This document shows, piece by piece, positions 9,350-19,536 of a stretch of 64,000 nucleotides of DNA (position 1 is the stretch's first letter; each line of letters begins with the position of its first letter). The notes beneath the pieces are model-generated. The model was given only the letters and a program-made list of their open reading frames with translations, searched no databases and was not told where the DNA came from. The stretch is from positions 1 to 64,000 of the forward strand of contig JAUCBJ010009043.1 of the NCBI GenBank assembly GCA_032718475.1. Direction: 5' to 3'. A program made the translations under genes and the position numbers. The DNA is from Nemertoderma westbladi (taxonomy: Eukaryota > Xenacoelomorpha > Nemertodermatida > Nemertodermatidae).

Positions 9350-10552
9350 ATGGCGAAGCAGAACGTGGACTTGGAATCATTAGATTTGTTAAACACGAGC
9401 GAATTAGAAGCGAATAATGATATAGATTTACAAGAGGTGGAGATATTAGCGACATCTGCTGGAGTTCTGTCATCTCCGCTCCACTCGTCGGGCCAGGGAG
9501 CCGGGAGCTCCCAGTTACAACTCACTCATCCCCTATCGGAAGCGGAACCCGAGATCGTTACCCTAGCGAGTAGTAACGAGGAATTACAGTTGGATTCAGG
9601 CGATTCTATAGGCCTAGACGACGAGTTCGATTGTGTGGACCAATCTTTGGGCAAAAAGAAACCGAAGATATGTAACTGGGAACCTCGTAGATGGAAGAAG
9701 CGGTTAGTGCAGACCAACACCGTCGGAGGCCAATTCGTTTGCACTAAATGGGAGACCAACAGTTCCAGAAGCGGCGACGACTTATTTTCCGAACAATTCG
9801 ATTGGTCCGGTTTAGAGCAGCCGAGTTGCCTTGTTGTTTGCGAGGAGGCTTCCTCTGAAGGGAGTCTCAATATAAATGAATCGGACAGTCCCGAAAAAAA
9901 TGGCCTTCCGAACTCGCAAACATCCGACGACGACCGCGGTATGGCCATTGATGTGTCGGACCCGACGGAGTTGGCTAACCTGGTCTCCCGTCGCAACCGG
10001 AAGTCCGGCTCCCGGAAGGAGCGTCACGTCACCGCCCATCGCGACGCCGCTCCCTACGCCAGCATCGCGTGCCCCCACAAGGGATGCTCCAAAATGTTCC
10101 GCAATAATTGCGCGATGCGCAAACATTTGCATTCGCACGGACCCCGCGTGCATGTGTGTGCGGAGTGCGGCAAGTCCTTCGTGGAGAGCTCCAAACTAAA
10201 GCGCCACCAGCTGGTGCACACCGGTGAGAAAGCCTTCCGGTGCGACTTCGATGGATGCGGGAAGCGATTCTCCTTGGACTTTAACCTCCGTACCCACTCA
10301 CGGCTCCACACAGGTGATAAACCCTTCGTGTGTCCCATGGATCTGTGCGGTAAGAGCTTCGCCCAGAGCACCAATCTAAAGACCCACATTATCACTCACG
10401 CACGCCAGCGGGTCAGACAGTTGGTAGTCGCTAGGGATTTCGCTAGGGTAGTCGCCTCACAGATTGAACTTAACTGCCAGGAAGTCTCCCTGGAGGAAAC
10501 TGACTTGAATTCCTTCGTGATTACCGATATCGCGCAACCACATCGCCACTAG
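9350..10552 (+). CDS. YY1/pleiohomeotic-family C2H2 zinc-finger protein, intronless
   Basis: A 400-residue protein in one exon, with a good start context (A at -3, G at +4). The N-terminal third is acidic and Ser/Thr-rich. Residues about 107-138 carry a Trp-rich block (W110...KWET) that resembles the conserved segment ahead of the spacer in YY1. Residues 200-217 (IDVSDPTELANLV) match the REPO motif, which in YY1/Pho recruits Polycomb proteins. Four fingers follow: C241/C246/H259/H263, C270/C273/H286/H290, C298/C303/H316/H320 and C328/C333/H346/H350. Linkers of TGEK and TGDK type and helices such as SSKLKRH and DFNLRTH match the YY1 DNA-contact fingers. A tail of about 50 residues (351-400) is not conserved. 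Family members bind a CCAT-core element and act in the nucleus as activators or Polycomb recruiters. The lack of introns suggests a retrocopy or an ancient intronless paralogue. The intact frame and complete fingers argue for function. Family assignment is very secure; orthology is not. Confidence 0.93.
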   Translation: MAKQNVDLESLDLLNTSELEANNDIDLQEVEILATSAGVLSSPLHSSGQGAGSSQLQLTHPLSEAEPEIVTLASSNEELQLDSGDSIGLDDEFDCVDQSLGKKKPKICNWEPRRWKKRLVQTNTVGGQFVCTKWETNSSRSGDDLFSEQFDWSGLEQPSCLVVCEEASSEGSLNINESDSPEKNGLPNSQTSDDDRGMAIDVSDPTELANLVSRRNRKSGSRKERHVTAHRDAAPYASIACPHKGCSKMFRNNCAMRKHLHSHGPRVHVCAECGKSFVESSKLKRHQLVHTGEKAFRCDFDGCGKRFSLDFNLRTHSRLHTGDKPFVCPMDLCGKSFAQSTNLKTHIITHARQRVRQLVVARDFARVVASQIELNCQEVSLEETDLNSFVITDIAQPHRH

Positions 10553-10661
10553 TAGCAGTAGTTAGTTAGTAAATGTTTGTCTAATTGTCTGAAAATATTT
10601 CAATCCATATGTATTATTCTGGATTAGTGGCATTACTGTGATATGGACTATTGTGTACCTT

Positions 10662-10667
10662 AATAAA
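10662..10667 (+). terminator. Polyadenylation signal AATAAA of the YY1-like gene
   Basis: A canonical AATAAA lies 110 nt after the stop codon and is followed by a T-rich stretch. This is a plausible 3' end for a short 3' UTR. Confidence 0.6.
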
Positions 10668-10679
10668 CGTTTTTTTTTG

Positions 10680-11450
10680 TTAATTTAATCCATCTTCCAC
10701 AACCACCCCATTACTGGCCATTTATCTTTGTTAAATTTTATATAACATAAATATTGAATTGTCTTGAAATAAAATTAACCCCCTTTAGAGGGGCACAAGG
10801 GCGTTGCGTTACCTAATATATTTCACAGAGAGTGATGATTTTGGCCTCTACATATTCTTCGAGTATAATTTTACTAGTACTGATATATACAGGTTCACTA
10901 CTCAATCTTTGCGGTTCGAATTGAGCCTCATAAGTTGGTCGATACGAAAGAAACGAAACTTTTAAGATACTTGGGAGGCTTCTAATTGTAATAGTTTTAA
11001 AATCAAAAATATATTGACTTTTTTACAGCAAATGGAAAACATTTATATTGTGGGGTGGCCAGTGTTTAAATAAACTAATTGTTTAACTAATTAAGACGCA
11101 TCTTACTGTCCGGGGATGGTGCATGTTTTGATCACATCATATGTGTCATAATACCTGTTATGTTCACAAAAAAAGTTTCTTCTCACGTTTTCTTCACATG
11201 GCCGTCAAACGAAAGTAAAAATCTTCTAAGTTATTTTAAAGCTAAATCCAGCCGTGTGAAGAATACATGATGTTTGCACTCATAAAAACACTCCAATATA
11301 TAAATTAGTACGCCCCCTAACGACCAAGGTTATTTCATGGATAACATTTATTTGTTCACACATTATCTTCACACGTATATTCACTCGCTTTGTATATGAT
11401 TTAAAACGTTTTATGTTGCTGTGCATTTGACATTAAACAGAAAATTATGG
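10680..11450. other. Intergenic region, nothing recognised
   Basis: AT-rich, with only short frames, no domain matches and no repeats that I could see. Confidence 0.5.
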
Positions 11451-11457
11451 TGTTCGA

Positions 11458-11548
11458 ACACTCCCCTCCCCCGGACACTTTCCCCCCGGACAGTCCCCCC
11501 CCCCCCCCCCAGACACTTCACCCCGGACACTCCCCCCCTCCCCCCCAC
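11458..11548. repeat. C-rich low-complexity tract with a 16-C run
   Basis: About 90 bp, dominated on the plus strand by C runs (16 C at 11495-11510) with GGACA words recurring between them. The minus strand has at least four G-runs close together and could form G-quadruplexes. Confidence 0.75.
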
Positions 11549-11824
11549 GACTGTTCTTAACTTCGCACATTCGTATTTTTTATTTTTTAAGGTAAACGGA
11601 CCGCTTGTATCCAGACAAGTTGTATCCAATTTTCCTTTCGTAGCTCAGAAAGTGATCTTTTGCATCCCGATTTTACATTTTATATCCAAGTTTTATTTAA
11701 GGATTTTATCAATGCAATTACATCGTATTGTTTGCTAATCTTTAAACAATTAATTAGATGACCTATAAATTCCATCCCCCGAATGATATACTGTTTTTAT
11801 TAACTATAGAATTATTTAACTATT

Positions 11825-11965
11825 TACATACTTGTGTGTAAAGTAGCACTTTACAGTGTGATGATCCGAGTGGCTTTGTTACACGAACGAACGTTAGTGA
11901 GTGAGTGAAAATAAAGCCACGGGGATCAGAACACTGTAAAGTACTTTGCAACAAGTTTGTATGTA
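11825..11965. mobile_element. Foldback/MITE-like inverted repeat with arms of about 50 bp
   Basis: The left arm (11825-11877) and right arm (11913-11965) are inverted copies with a few mismatches and one small gap. The best matches are GTGGCTTT/AAAGCCAC and TTTACAGTGT/ACACTGTAAA. The loop is 35 nt (11878-11912) and contains a GAGTGAGTGA stretch. No coding capacity. A non-autonomous DNA transposon is the simplest reading; target duplications could not be fixed. Confidence 0.55.
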
Positions 11966-12226
11966 GTTTTATTTCAAAATTTTAACATTACGAAATGATT
12001 GTATATATGTTATAAGTGATAGAAACTGCACAAATTATATTAGTTGCTGTACAAATAAATATAAAAATAACATAAATTATGTTATAAATCAGTTAGCTTA
12101 TATTTATCGCGGCGTTTTGAGCCATGTTATAATAATATAGGTAGGCCCTACTGGTTATTAATAGCTATACCCCGCCTACCGGTAGGTAATGCAGTAGGAC
12201 TATCTGGCTGTCAAGCAAATTTCCAC

Positions 12227-12325
12227 TTATTGTTTACGTGGTATCCAATGACGGCGTTAAGTAATGTCCGGGGGGGGGGGGTGGACATTACTTAACGTCG
12301 TCATGCGTCGTCACGTAAACAATAA
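12227..12325. mobile_element. Foldback element with 43-nt arms around a 12-G loop
   Basis: The 43-nt arms at 12227-12269 and 12283-12325 pair at 36 of 43 positions. Pairing is perfect over the inner 15 and outer 14 pairs, with the mismatches in one internal block. The 13-nt loop is 12 G plus T. It could be a miniature inverted-repeat element or an imperfect palindrome grown at a G tract. Confidence 0.6.
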
Positions 12326-12845
12326 CACCAAATACAATACTAAATGTACAGGCCAATACAATGCTGTAATGTCCTCAAAAGTTGTAAAGTTGTAAATAAC
12401 AACTCGCTGTTAATACTAACGGCGTTGAGTGATGTTACAATTTTGGAATAATAATAATTAATTGATTTAATTACAGGTATTATTAGGTAATAGTCTTCTT
12501 CGAGGAATGTTATTTAATGATGAATATTATTGTTGCAATCAAAATTATACCTCTCCAGGGAAAATTCGACAAGCGTTGATATGTACTCTGTGTTTAGCAT
12601 TACATATTGATAAATGAATTACATTTCCTGGTTACTTGCAATATTTTCAATACGATTTTGTTGAATTATATAATATTGTAGTAATTTATATAATATTGTA
12701 GTAATTTATATATTAATTTGGTTAACATTCAATACAGCTCCTACTTTAGGCTTAGTCAATTTATTATCTGATGATACAAACATGAATTAATTATTTCAAA
12801 ATGGTATTAAAGTCTTACACCACGGGCACTAAGGGAAATGCCGGG

Positions 12846-14942
12846 GTTTGGGGGCGATAGCCCCCAAGAAAAGAAGTGGGGGTGTTGGGGACGATAGCCC
12901 CCAAGAAAAGAAGTGGGGGTGTTGGGGACGATATCCCCCAAGAAAAGAAGTGGGGGTGTTGGGGACGATAGCCCCCAAGAAAATAAGTGGGGGTGTTGGG
13001 GACGATAGCCCACAAGAAAAGAATTGGGGGTGTTGGGGACGATAGCCCCCAAGAAAAGAAGTGGGGGTGTTGGGGACGATAGCCCCCAAGAAAAGAAGTG
13101 GGGGTGTTGGGGACGATAGCCCCCAAGAAAAGAAGTGGGGGTGTTGGGGACGATATCCCCCAAGAAAAGAAGTGGGGGTGTTGGGGACGATAGCCCCCGA
13201 GAAAAGAAGTGGGGGTGTTGGGGACGATAGCCCACAAGAAAAGAAGTGGGGGTGTTGGGGACGATAGCCCACAAGAAAAGAAGTGGGGGTGTTGGGGACG
13301 ATAGCCCCCAAGAAAAGAAGTGGGGGTGTTGGGGACGATAGCCCCCAAGAAAAGAAGTGGGGGTGTTGGGGACGATAGCCCCCAAGAAAAGAAGTGGGGG
13401 TGTTGGGAACGATAGCCCCCAAGAAAAGAAGTGGGGGTGTTGGGGACGATAGCCCCCAAGAAAAGAAGTGGGGGTGTTGGGGACGATATCCCCCAAGAAA
13501 AGAAGTGGGGGTGTTGGGGACGATAGCCCCCGAGAAAAGAAGTGGGGGTGTTGGGTACGATAGCCCCCAAGAAAAGAAGTGGGGGTGTTGGGGACGATAT
13601 CCCCCAAGAAAAGAAGTGGGGGTGTTGGGGACGATAGCCCCCGAGAAAAGAAGTTGGGGTGTTGGGGACGATAGCCCACAAGAAAAGAAGTGGGGGTGTT
13701 GGGGACGATAGCCCCCAAGAAAAGAAGTGGGGGTGTTGGGGACGATAGCCCCCAAGAAAATAAGTGGGGGTGTTGGGGACGATAGCCCACAAGAAAAGAA
13801 GTGGGGGTGTTGGGGACGATAGCCCCCAAGAAAAGAAGTGGGGGTGTTGGGGACGATAGCCCCCAAGAAAAGAAGTGGGGGTGTTGGGGACGATAGCCCC
13901 CAAGAAAAGAAGTGGGGGTGTTGGGGACGATATCCCCCAAGAAAAGAAGTGGGGGTGTTGGGTACGATAGCCCCCGAGAAAAAAAGTGGGGGTGTTGGGA
14001 ACGATAGCCCCCAAGAAAAGAAGTGGGGGTGTTGGGGACGATAGCCCCCAAGAAAAGAAGTGGGGGTGTTGGGGACGATAGCCCCCAAGAAAAGAAGTGG
14101 GGGTGTTGGGGACGATAGCCCCCAAGAAAAGAAGTGGGGGTGTTGGGGACGATAGCCCCCAAGAAAAGAAGTGGGGGTGTTGGGAACGATATCCCCCAAG
14201 AAAAGAAGTGGGGGTGTTGGGGACGATAGCCCCCAAGAAAAGAAGTGGGGGTGTTGGCGACGCTAGCCCCCAAGAAAAGAAGTGGGGGTGTTGGGGACGA
14301 TAGCCCACAAGAAAAGAAGTGGGGGTGTTGGGGACGATAGCCCCCAAGAAAAGAAGTGGGGGTGTTGGCGACGATAGCCCCCAAGAAAAGAAGTGGGGGT
14401 GTTGGGGACGATAGCCCCAAAGAAAAGAAGTGGGGGTGTTGGGGACGATAGCCCCCAAGAAAAGAAGTGGGGGTGTTGGCGACGATAGCCCCCAAAAAAA
14501 GAAGTGGGGGTGTTGGGGACGATAGCCCCCAAGAAAATAAGTGGGGGTGTTGGGGACGATAGCCCCCAAGAAAAGAAAAAAGAAGTGGTTGTATTGGTGA
14601 CGATAGCCCCCAAGAAAAGAAATGGGGGTGTTGGGGTCGATAGCCCCCAAGAAAAGAAGTGGGGGTGTTGGGGACGATAGCCCCCAAGAAAAGAAGTGGG
14701 GGTGTTGGGGACGATAACCCCCAAGAAAAGAAGTGGGGGTGTTGGGGACGATAGCCCCCAAGAAAAGAAGTGGGGGTGTTGGGGACGATAGCCCCCAAGA
14801 AAAGAAGTGGGGGTGTTGGGGACGATAGCCCCCAAGAAAAGAAGTGGGGGTGTTGGGGACGATAGCCCCCAAGAAAAGAAGTGGGGATGTTGGGGACGAT
14901 AGCCCCCAAGAAAAGAAGTGGGGGTGTTGGGGACGATAGCCC
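12846..14942. repeat. 37-bp minisatellite, about 57 units
   Basis: A reference unit is 12890-12926. Units differ by a few substitutions, such as ATATCC for ATAGCC or CGAG for CAAG, and some variants recur together, suggesting multi-unit duplication. One irregular unit near 14570-14600 has extra A residues. Each unit contains CCCCCA and TGGGGG separated by 10 nt (a potential hairpin) and two G-runs (G5 and G4) on the plus strand. Because 37 is not a multiple of 3, all three minus-strand frames read the same 37-residue cycle, which explains the long open frames here. I regard none of them as genes. Confidence 0.97.
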
Positions 14943-16362
14943 TTATGTTATACTGTTACCCTTTACTCATAGCCATAGATCATTTTAGGCATATTGATTC
15001 TGAAAAAACGGAGAAGACCCTATAATACTCAATGTGGTCCAGTCTGAATGAATACAAAGGTTTTCTTCACATAATGTTAATATTGGTGCTTTAACGTACT
15101 TGTAGCTCATTCACATTTGACTTAAGACATATGTGAAGTCATTGCATTTTACTCATAGCCAGACATCTATCATATTAAAGTTATTAATCAAACGGCAAGC
15201 CGACTTCAGGGCGCGACAATGCATTCCGTGCACTGACTGAGAAATAAAGGAGTTTCTTTACGCCCGACTCTATCTGTTTTATTATACAATCCAATTAATT
15301 TCTCCCACTAGGGGCATCATCAGGGAAATAAACTAAAAAAACAGAAATACCGCACTAGGTATGTAAGATGAGGAAGACTTGTAAGTATGGCTTGTAGTAT
15401 ATTATATAAACCTAAAATGGTCAAAACAAGGCGAAATGCTTCTCTATCTCAAATATGAAATTTTTAAACTCTTTTGTAACGTACTGACTTGGCAATGCAC
15501 TTAATAAATGAAATACATTTAATTCTTATATCTCACAACTTTCCATATACATATGTCCTCAAATATTTGGTAATAGACATTATTTTTAGGTATTAGGGAA
15601 CTTTAAACAAGAAAAGCATAAATTTCTTTCAACATTCTCGAGACGTGAAAGAATGTAGTCTTACTTTGCATTGTTAGCAATACGCCATGTTATTCTTTTT
15701 ATAAAATAAAATTGGCTACTTTATTGCTTGATATTGTTGCTTGATCCTGTAATATAAAAATATGAACCGTTTAATACAATACCTTTTAAAACAAATAATA
15801 TTTTATCTCTTATCATCCATCCCTAAGAAATTTCGTTCTAAAAAACTGCCTATTTCACCGCCCGTAAATATCCGCTTTTTTTACGAAAATATTATGTTGC
15901 CTTTGTTTCACCTTCCTTCCATACATGTACATATGTAGGAATAAAGACCATTCTATCTTTATTCGTAAAATTTCGATGCTAAATATCACAAGAACGGATC
16001 AAAACACTTTGATAGTTGTTTTCCACAGAAAGTTCATAAGCCTAGTTTCAATTTAGTAATACAAAGGTTTTCTTCACATGATATTATATTGACTTAATGC
16101 ACATACATAAAGGTTGCATACAGAGCTCCGAATGCCAATAAGCGCCCATGTGAATAATACCAGGTCCTCCAAAGCCAGCTGGCTATGCTTTGCATATATT
16201 CTATGCTTAATAGGCATTCTAGAATATTGTACTGCCATTCCGATTGGCTATTTTGGAAGCAGGCTGGAAATATATCTCTCACATACATAGTAAAGTTGCA
16301 GTTGTAGACGGATTTTTTGTTCACTCTGAATTATTGTAACTAATTTGGTAAGAGCTTACCTA
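14943..16362. other. Unique-looking spacer between the two minisatellites, no gene
   Basis: AT-rich with no convincing frame. Two short words recur: an ACAAAGGTTTTCTTCACAT block near 15055 and 16061, and TACTCATAGCCA near 14963 and 15149. A non-tandem patch at 15190-15330 looks like the tail of a retroelement on the minus strand but could not be classified. Confidence 0.5.
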
Positions 16363-16455
16363 ATGGTAAGAGGGTTGCAAGAGTTACTTTTTGCAAACCT
16401 GCAAGCATTGTTTATTAACACAATCCAATGTATCTATATTTTTTCTGATAAGGAG
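16363..16455 (+). pseudogene. Cassette 1, truncated: leader ATG and mini-intron kept, exon deleted
   Basis: It starts at the ATG (16363) next to a donor GTAAGAG and follows the 83-nt intron to TTTTTTCT. It then jumps directly to the last 9 bases of the exon (16447-16455) and the downstream donor. Compared with the other copies, about 122 bp are missing, including the acceptor AG and 120 of 129 exon bases. It forms the left edge of the array: similarity to the other cassettes begins at the ATG, and the sequence to its left is unrelated. Confidence 0.7.
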
Positions 16456-18240
16456 GTAAATTTACACACTTATATTATTTTGATGATAAATTTAAAAGTT
16501 TATTTGAAGATTAATTCTAATATTACGGCAATTGTTTGTGGCTGTTACAACATTCCTGCAATATTTTGTGGCTGTCACAATATTACGACAATTGTTTGTA
16601 GCTGTCACAACATTACGACAATTGTTTGTGGCTGTCACAATATTGCTAAGATTGTTTGTGGCTGTCGCAACATTACGACAATTGTTTGTGGCTGTCGCAA
16701 CATTACGACAATTGTTTGTGGCTGTCACAATATTGCTAAGATTGTTTGCGGCTGTCACAATATTACGACAATTGTTTGTAGCTGTCACAATATTACGACA
16801 ATAATTGTTTGTAGCTGTCACAATATTACGACAATTCTTTGTGGCTGTCATTACATTGCGTCAATTGATTGTGGCTGTCACAATATTGCTAAGATTGTTT
16901 GTGGCTGTCGCAACATTACGACAATTGTTTGTGGCTGTCGCAACATTACGACAATTGTTTGTGGCTGTCACAACATTGTGACAATTGATTGTGGCTGTCA
17001 CAATATTACGACAATTGTTTGTAGCTGTCACAACATTACGATAATAATTGTTTGTGGCTGTCACAACATTCGTACAATTGTTTGTGGCTGTCACAATATT
17101 GCTAAGATTGTTTGTGGCTGTCGCAACATTACGACAATTGTTTGTGGCTGTCGCAACATTACGACAATTGTTTGTGGCTGTCGCAACATTACGACAATTG
17201 TTTGTGGCTGTCACAACATTACGATAATAATTGTTTGTGGCTGTCACAACATTCGTACAATTGTTTGTGGCTGTCACAATATTACGACAATTCTTTGTGG
17301 CTGTCATTACATTGCGTCAATTGATTGTGGCTGTCACAATATTGCTAAGATTGTTTGTGGCTGTCGCAACATTACGACAATTGTTTGTGGCTGTCACAAC
17401 ATTGTGACAATTGATTGTGGCTGTCACAATATTACGACAATTGTTTGTAGCTGTCACAACATTACGATAATAATTGTTTGTGGCTGTCACAACATTCGTA
17501 CAATTGTTTGTGGCTGTCACAATATTACGACAATTCTTTGTGGCTGTCATTACATTGCGTCAATTGATTGTGGCTGTCACAATATTGCTAAGATTGTTTG
17601 TGGCTGTCGCAACATTACGACAATTGTTTGTGGCTGTCACAACATTGTGACAATTGATTGTGGCTGTCACAATATTACGACAATTGTTTGTAGCTGTCAC
17701 AACATTACGATAATAATTGTTTGTGGCTGTCACAACATTCGTACAATTGTTTGTGGCTGTCACAATATTGCTAAGATTGTTTGTGGCTGTCGCAACATTA
17801 CGACAATTGTTTGTGGCTGTCGCAACATTACGACAATTGTTTGTGGCTGTCGCAACATTACGACAATTGTTTGTGGCTGTCACAACATTACGATAATAAT
17901 TGTTTGTGGCTGTCACAACATTCGTACAATTGTTTGTAGCTGTCACAGTATTACGACAATTCTTTATGGCTGTCATTACATTGCGTCAATTGATTGTGGC
18001 TGTCACAATATTGCTAAGATTGTTTGTGGCTGTCGCAACATTACGACAATTGTTTGTGGCTGTCACAACATTGTGACAATTGATTGTGGCTGTCACAATA
18101 TTGCGACCATTCTTTGTGGCTGTCATTACATTGCGTCAATTGTTTGTGGCTGTCACAATATTGCTACAATTGTGGCATTTGTTTGTGTATGTCAGTCACA
18201 AAATTATTGCAATTGTTAGCAGCTGCCATAACATTTTGGT

Positions 18241-18790
18241 ATTAGTTTGTGGCTGTCACAACATTACGACAATAATTGTTTGTGACTGTCACAACATTAC
18301 GACAATAATTGTTTGTGGCTGTCACAACATTACGACAATAATTGTTTGTGGCTGTCACAACATTACTACAATTGTTTGTGGCTGTCACAAAATTACTACA
18401 ATTGTTTGTGGCTGTCACAACATTACGATAATAATTGTTTGTGGCTGTCACAAGATTGCGATAATTGTTTTTTGCTTTCACAACATTACGACAATAATTG
18501 TTTGTGGCTGTCACAACATTACTACAATTGTTTGTGGCTGTCACAAAATTACTACAATTGTTTGTGGCTGTCACAACATTACGATAATAATTGTTTGTGG
18601 CTGTCACAACATTACGACAATAATTGTTTGTGGCTGTCACAACATTACGACAATAATTGTTTGTGGCTGTCACAACATTACTACAATTGTTTGTGGCTGT
18701 CACAAAATTACTACAATTGTTTGTGGCTGTCACAACATTACGATAATAATTGTTTGTGGCTGTCACAACATTACGACAATAATTGTTTGT
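18241..18790. repeat. Subarray enriched in 33-bp units
   Basis: Many units here carry three extra bases (ACAATAATTG in place of ACAATTG). It is copied at 20779-21328 as part of the 2,538-bp block. The extra triplet keeps the frame. Confidence 0.8.
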
Positions 18791-19407
18791 GGCTGTCACA
18801 ACATTACTACAATTGTTTGTGGCTGTAACAACATTGCGACAATTGTTTGTGGCTGTCACAACATTACGACAATTGTTTGTGGCTGTCACAACCTTGCGAC
18901 AATTGTTTGTGACTGTCACAACATTACGATATTTTTTGTGGCTGTCAAAATATTGCGACAATTGTTTGTGGCTGTCACAATATTGCGACAATTGTTTTTG
19001 GCTGTCACAACATTACGACAATTGTTTGTGGCTGTCACAACATTCGGACAATTGTTTGTGGCTGTCACAACATTACGACAATTGTTTGTGACTGTTACAA
19101 CATTGCGACAATTGTTTGTGGCTGTCACAACATTCGGACAATTGTTTGTGGCAGTCCCAACATTGCGACAAATGTTTGTGGCTGTCACAACATTCAGACA
19201 ATTGTTTGTGGCTGTTACAAAATTACTACAATTGATTGTGGCTGTTACAATATTCCGAAGTTGTTTGTGACTGTCCCAACACAGTTAGTTTTAGCTGTGA
19301 GATTTTGTGTGTGAAACTACCATGGTAAGAGGTTTGCAAGAGTTACTTTTTGCAAACCTGCAAGCATTGTTTATTAACACAATCCAATGTATCTATATTT
19401 TTTCTAG

Positions 19408-19536
19408 TTTAACGAAGAAATTGACGACATAACGGATAATATTCCGTTGTTATTGGGTGGCTCTGTTGCTCCTGATAAGCAACCGATCTGCATTAGCGAT
19501 CTTGATCTGCTCGATGACCTCACCGCTGATAAAGAG
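19408..19536 (+). CDS. Cassette 2 candidate exon (type A), 43 codons
   Basis: The leader ATG at 19322-19324 sits in ACCATGG and abuts a donor (GTAAGAG at 19325). The 83-nt intron 19325-19407 ends in TATATTTTTTCTAG. The exon reads FNEEIDDITDNIPLLL, then GGSVAPDKQPICISD, then LDLLDDLTADKE, and is followed by the donor GTAAAT. It begins and ends in phase 0 and joins in frame to the leader ATG. It encodes an acidic peptide with one Cys (residue 28) and no domain I recognise. Residues 15L and 20V mark type A. Codon 29 is ATT here, unlike all others. If spliced, it could act as a start-bearing small exon or as one of a series of in-frame repeats. Transcript evidence is missing. Confidence 0.45.

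Noticed and set aside
9526-10395. Minus-strand and +2-frame ORFs across the zinc-finger gene
   Set aside because: They are shadows of the YY1-like reading frame, with no domains.
10905-10935. tRNA-like B box (GCGGTTCGAATT)
   Set aside because: No matching A box, acceptor stem or anticodon arm can be folded around it.
12807-14909. Proline/phenylalanine-rich minus-strand frames of 456-700 codons
   Set aside because: They are the 37-bp minisatellite read in each of three frames, all giving the same cycle. There is no non-repeat domain or sensible start.
15299-15323. Hammerhead-ribozyme-like core (CTGATGA ... GAAA) on the minus strand
   Set aside because: Only a 3-4 bp stem II can be drawn. 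No stem III and no properly placed cleavage triplet follow, so the match is probably chance or a relic of a retroelement tail.
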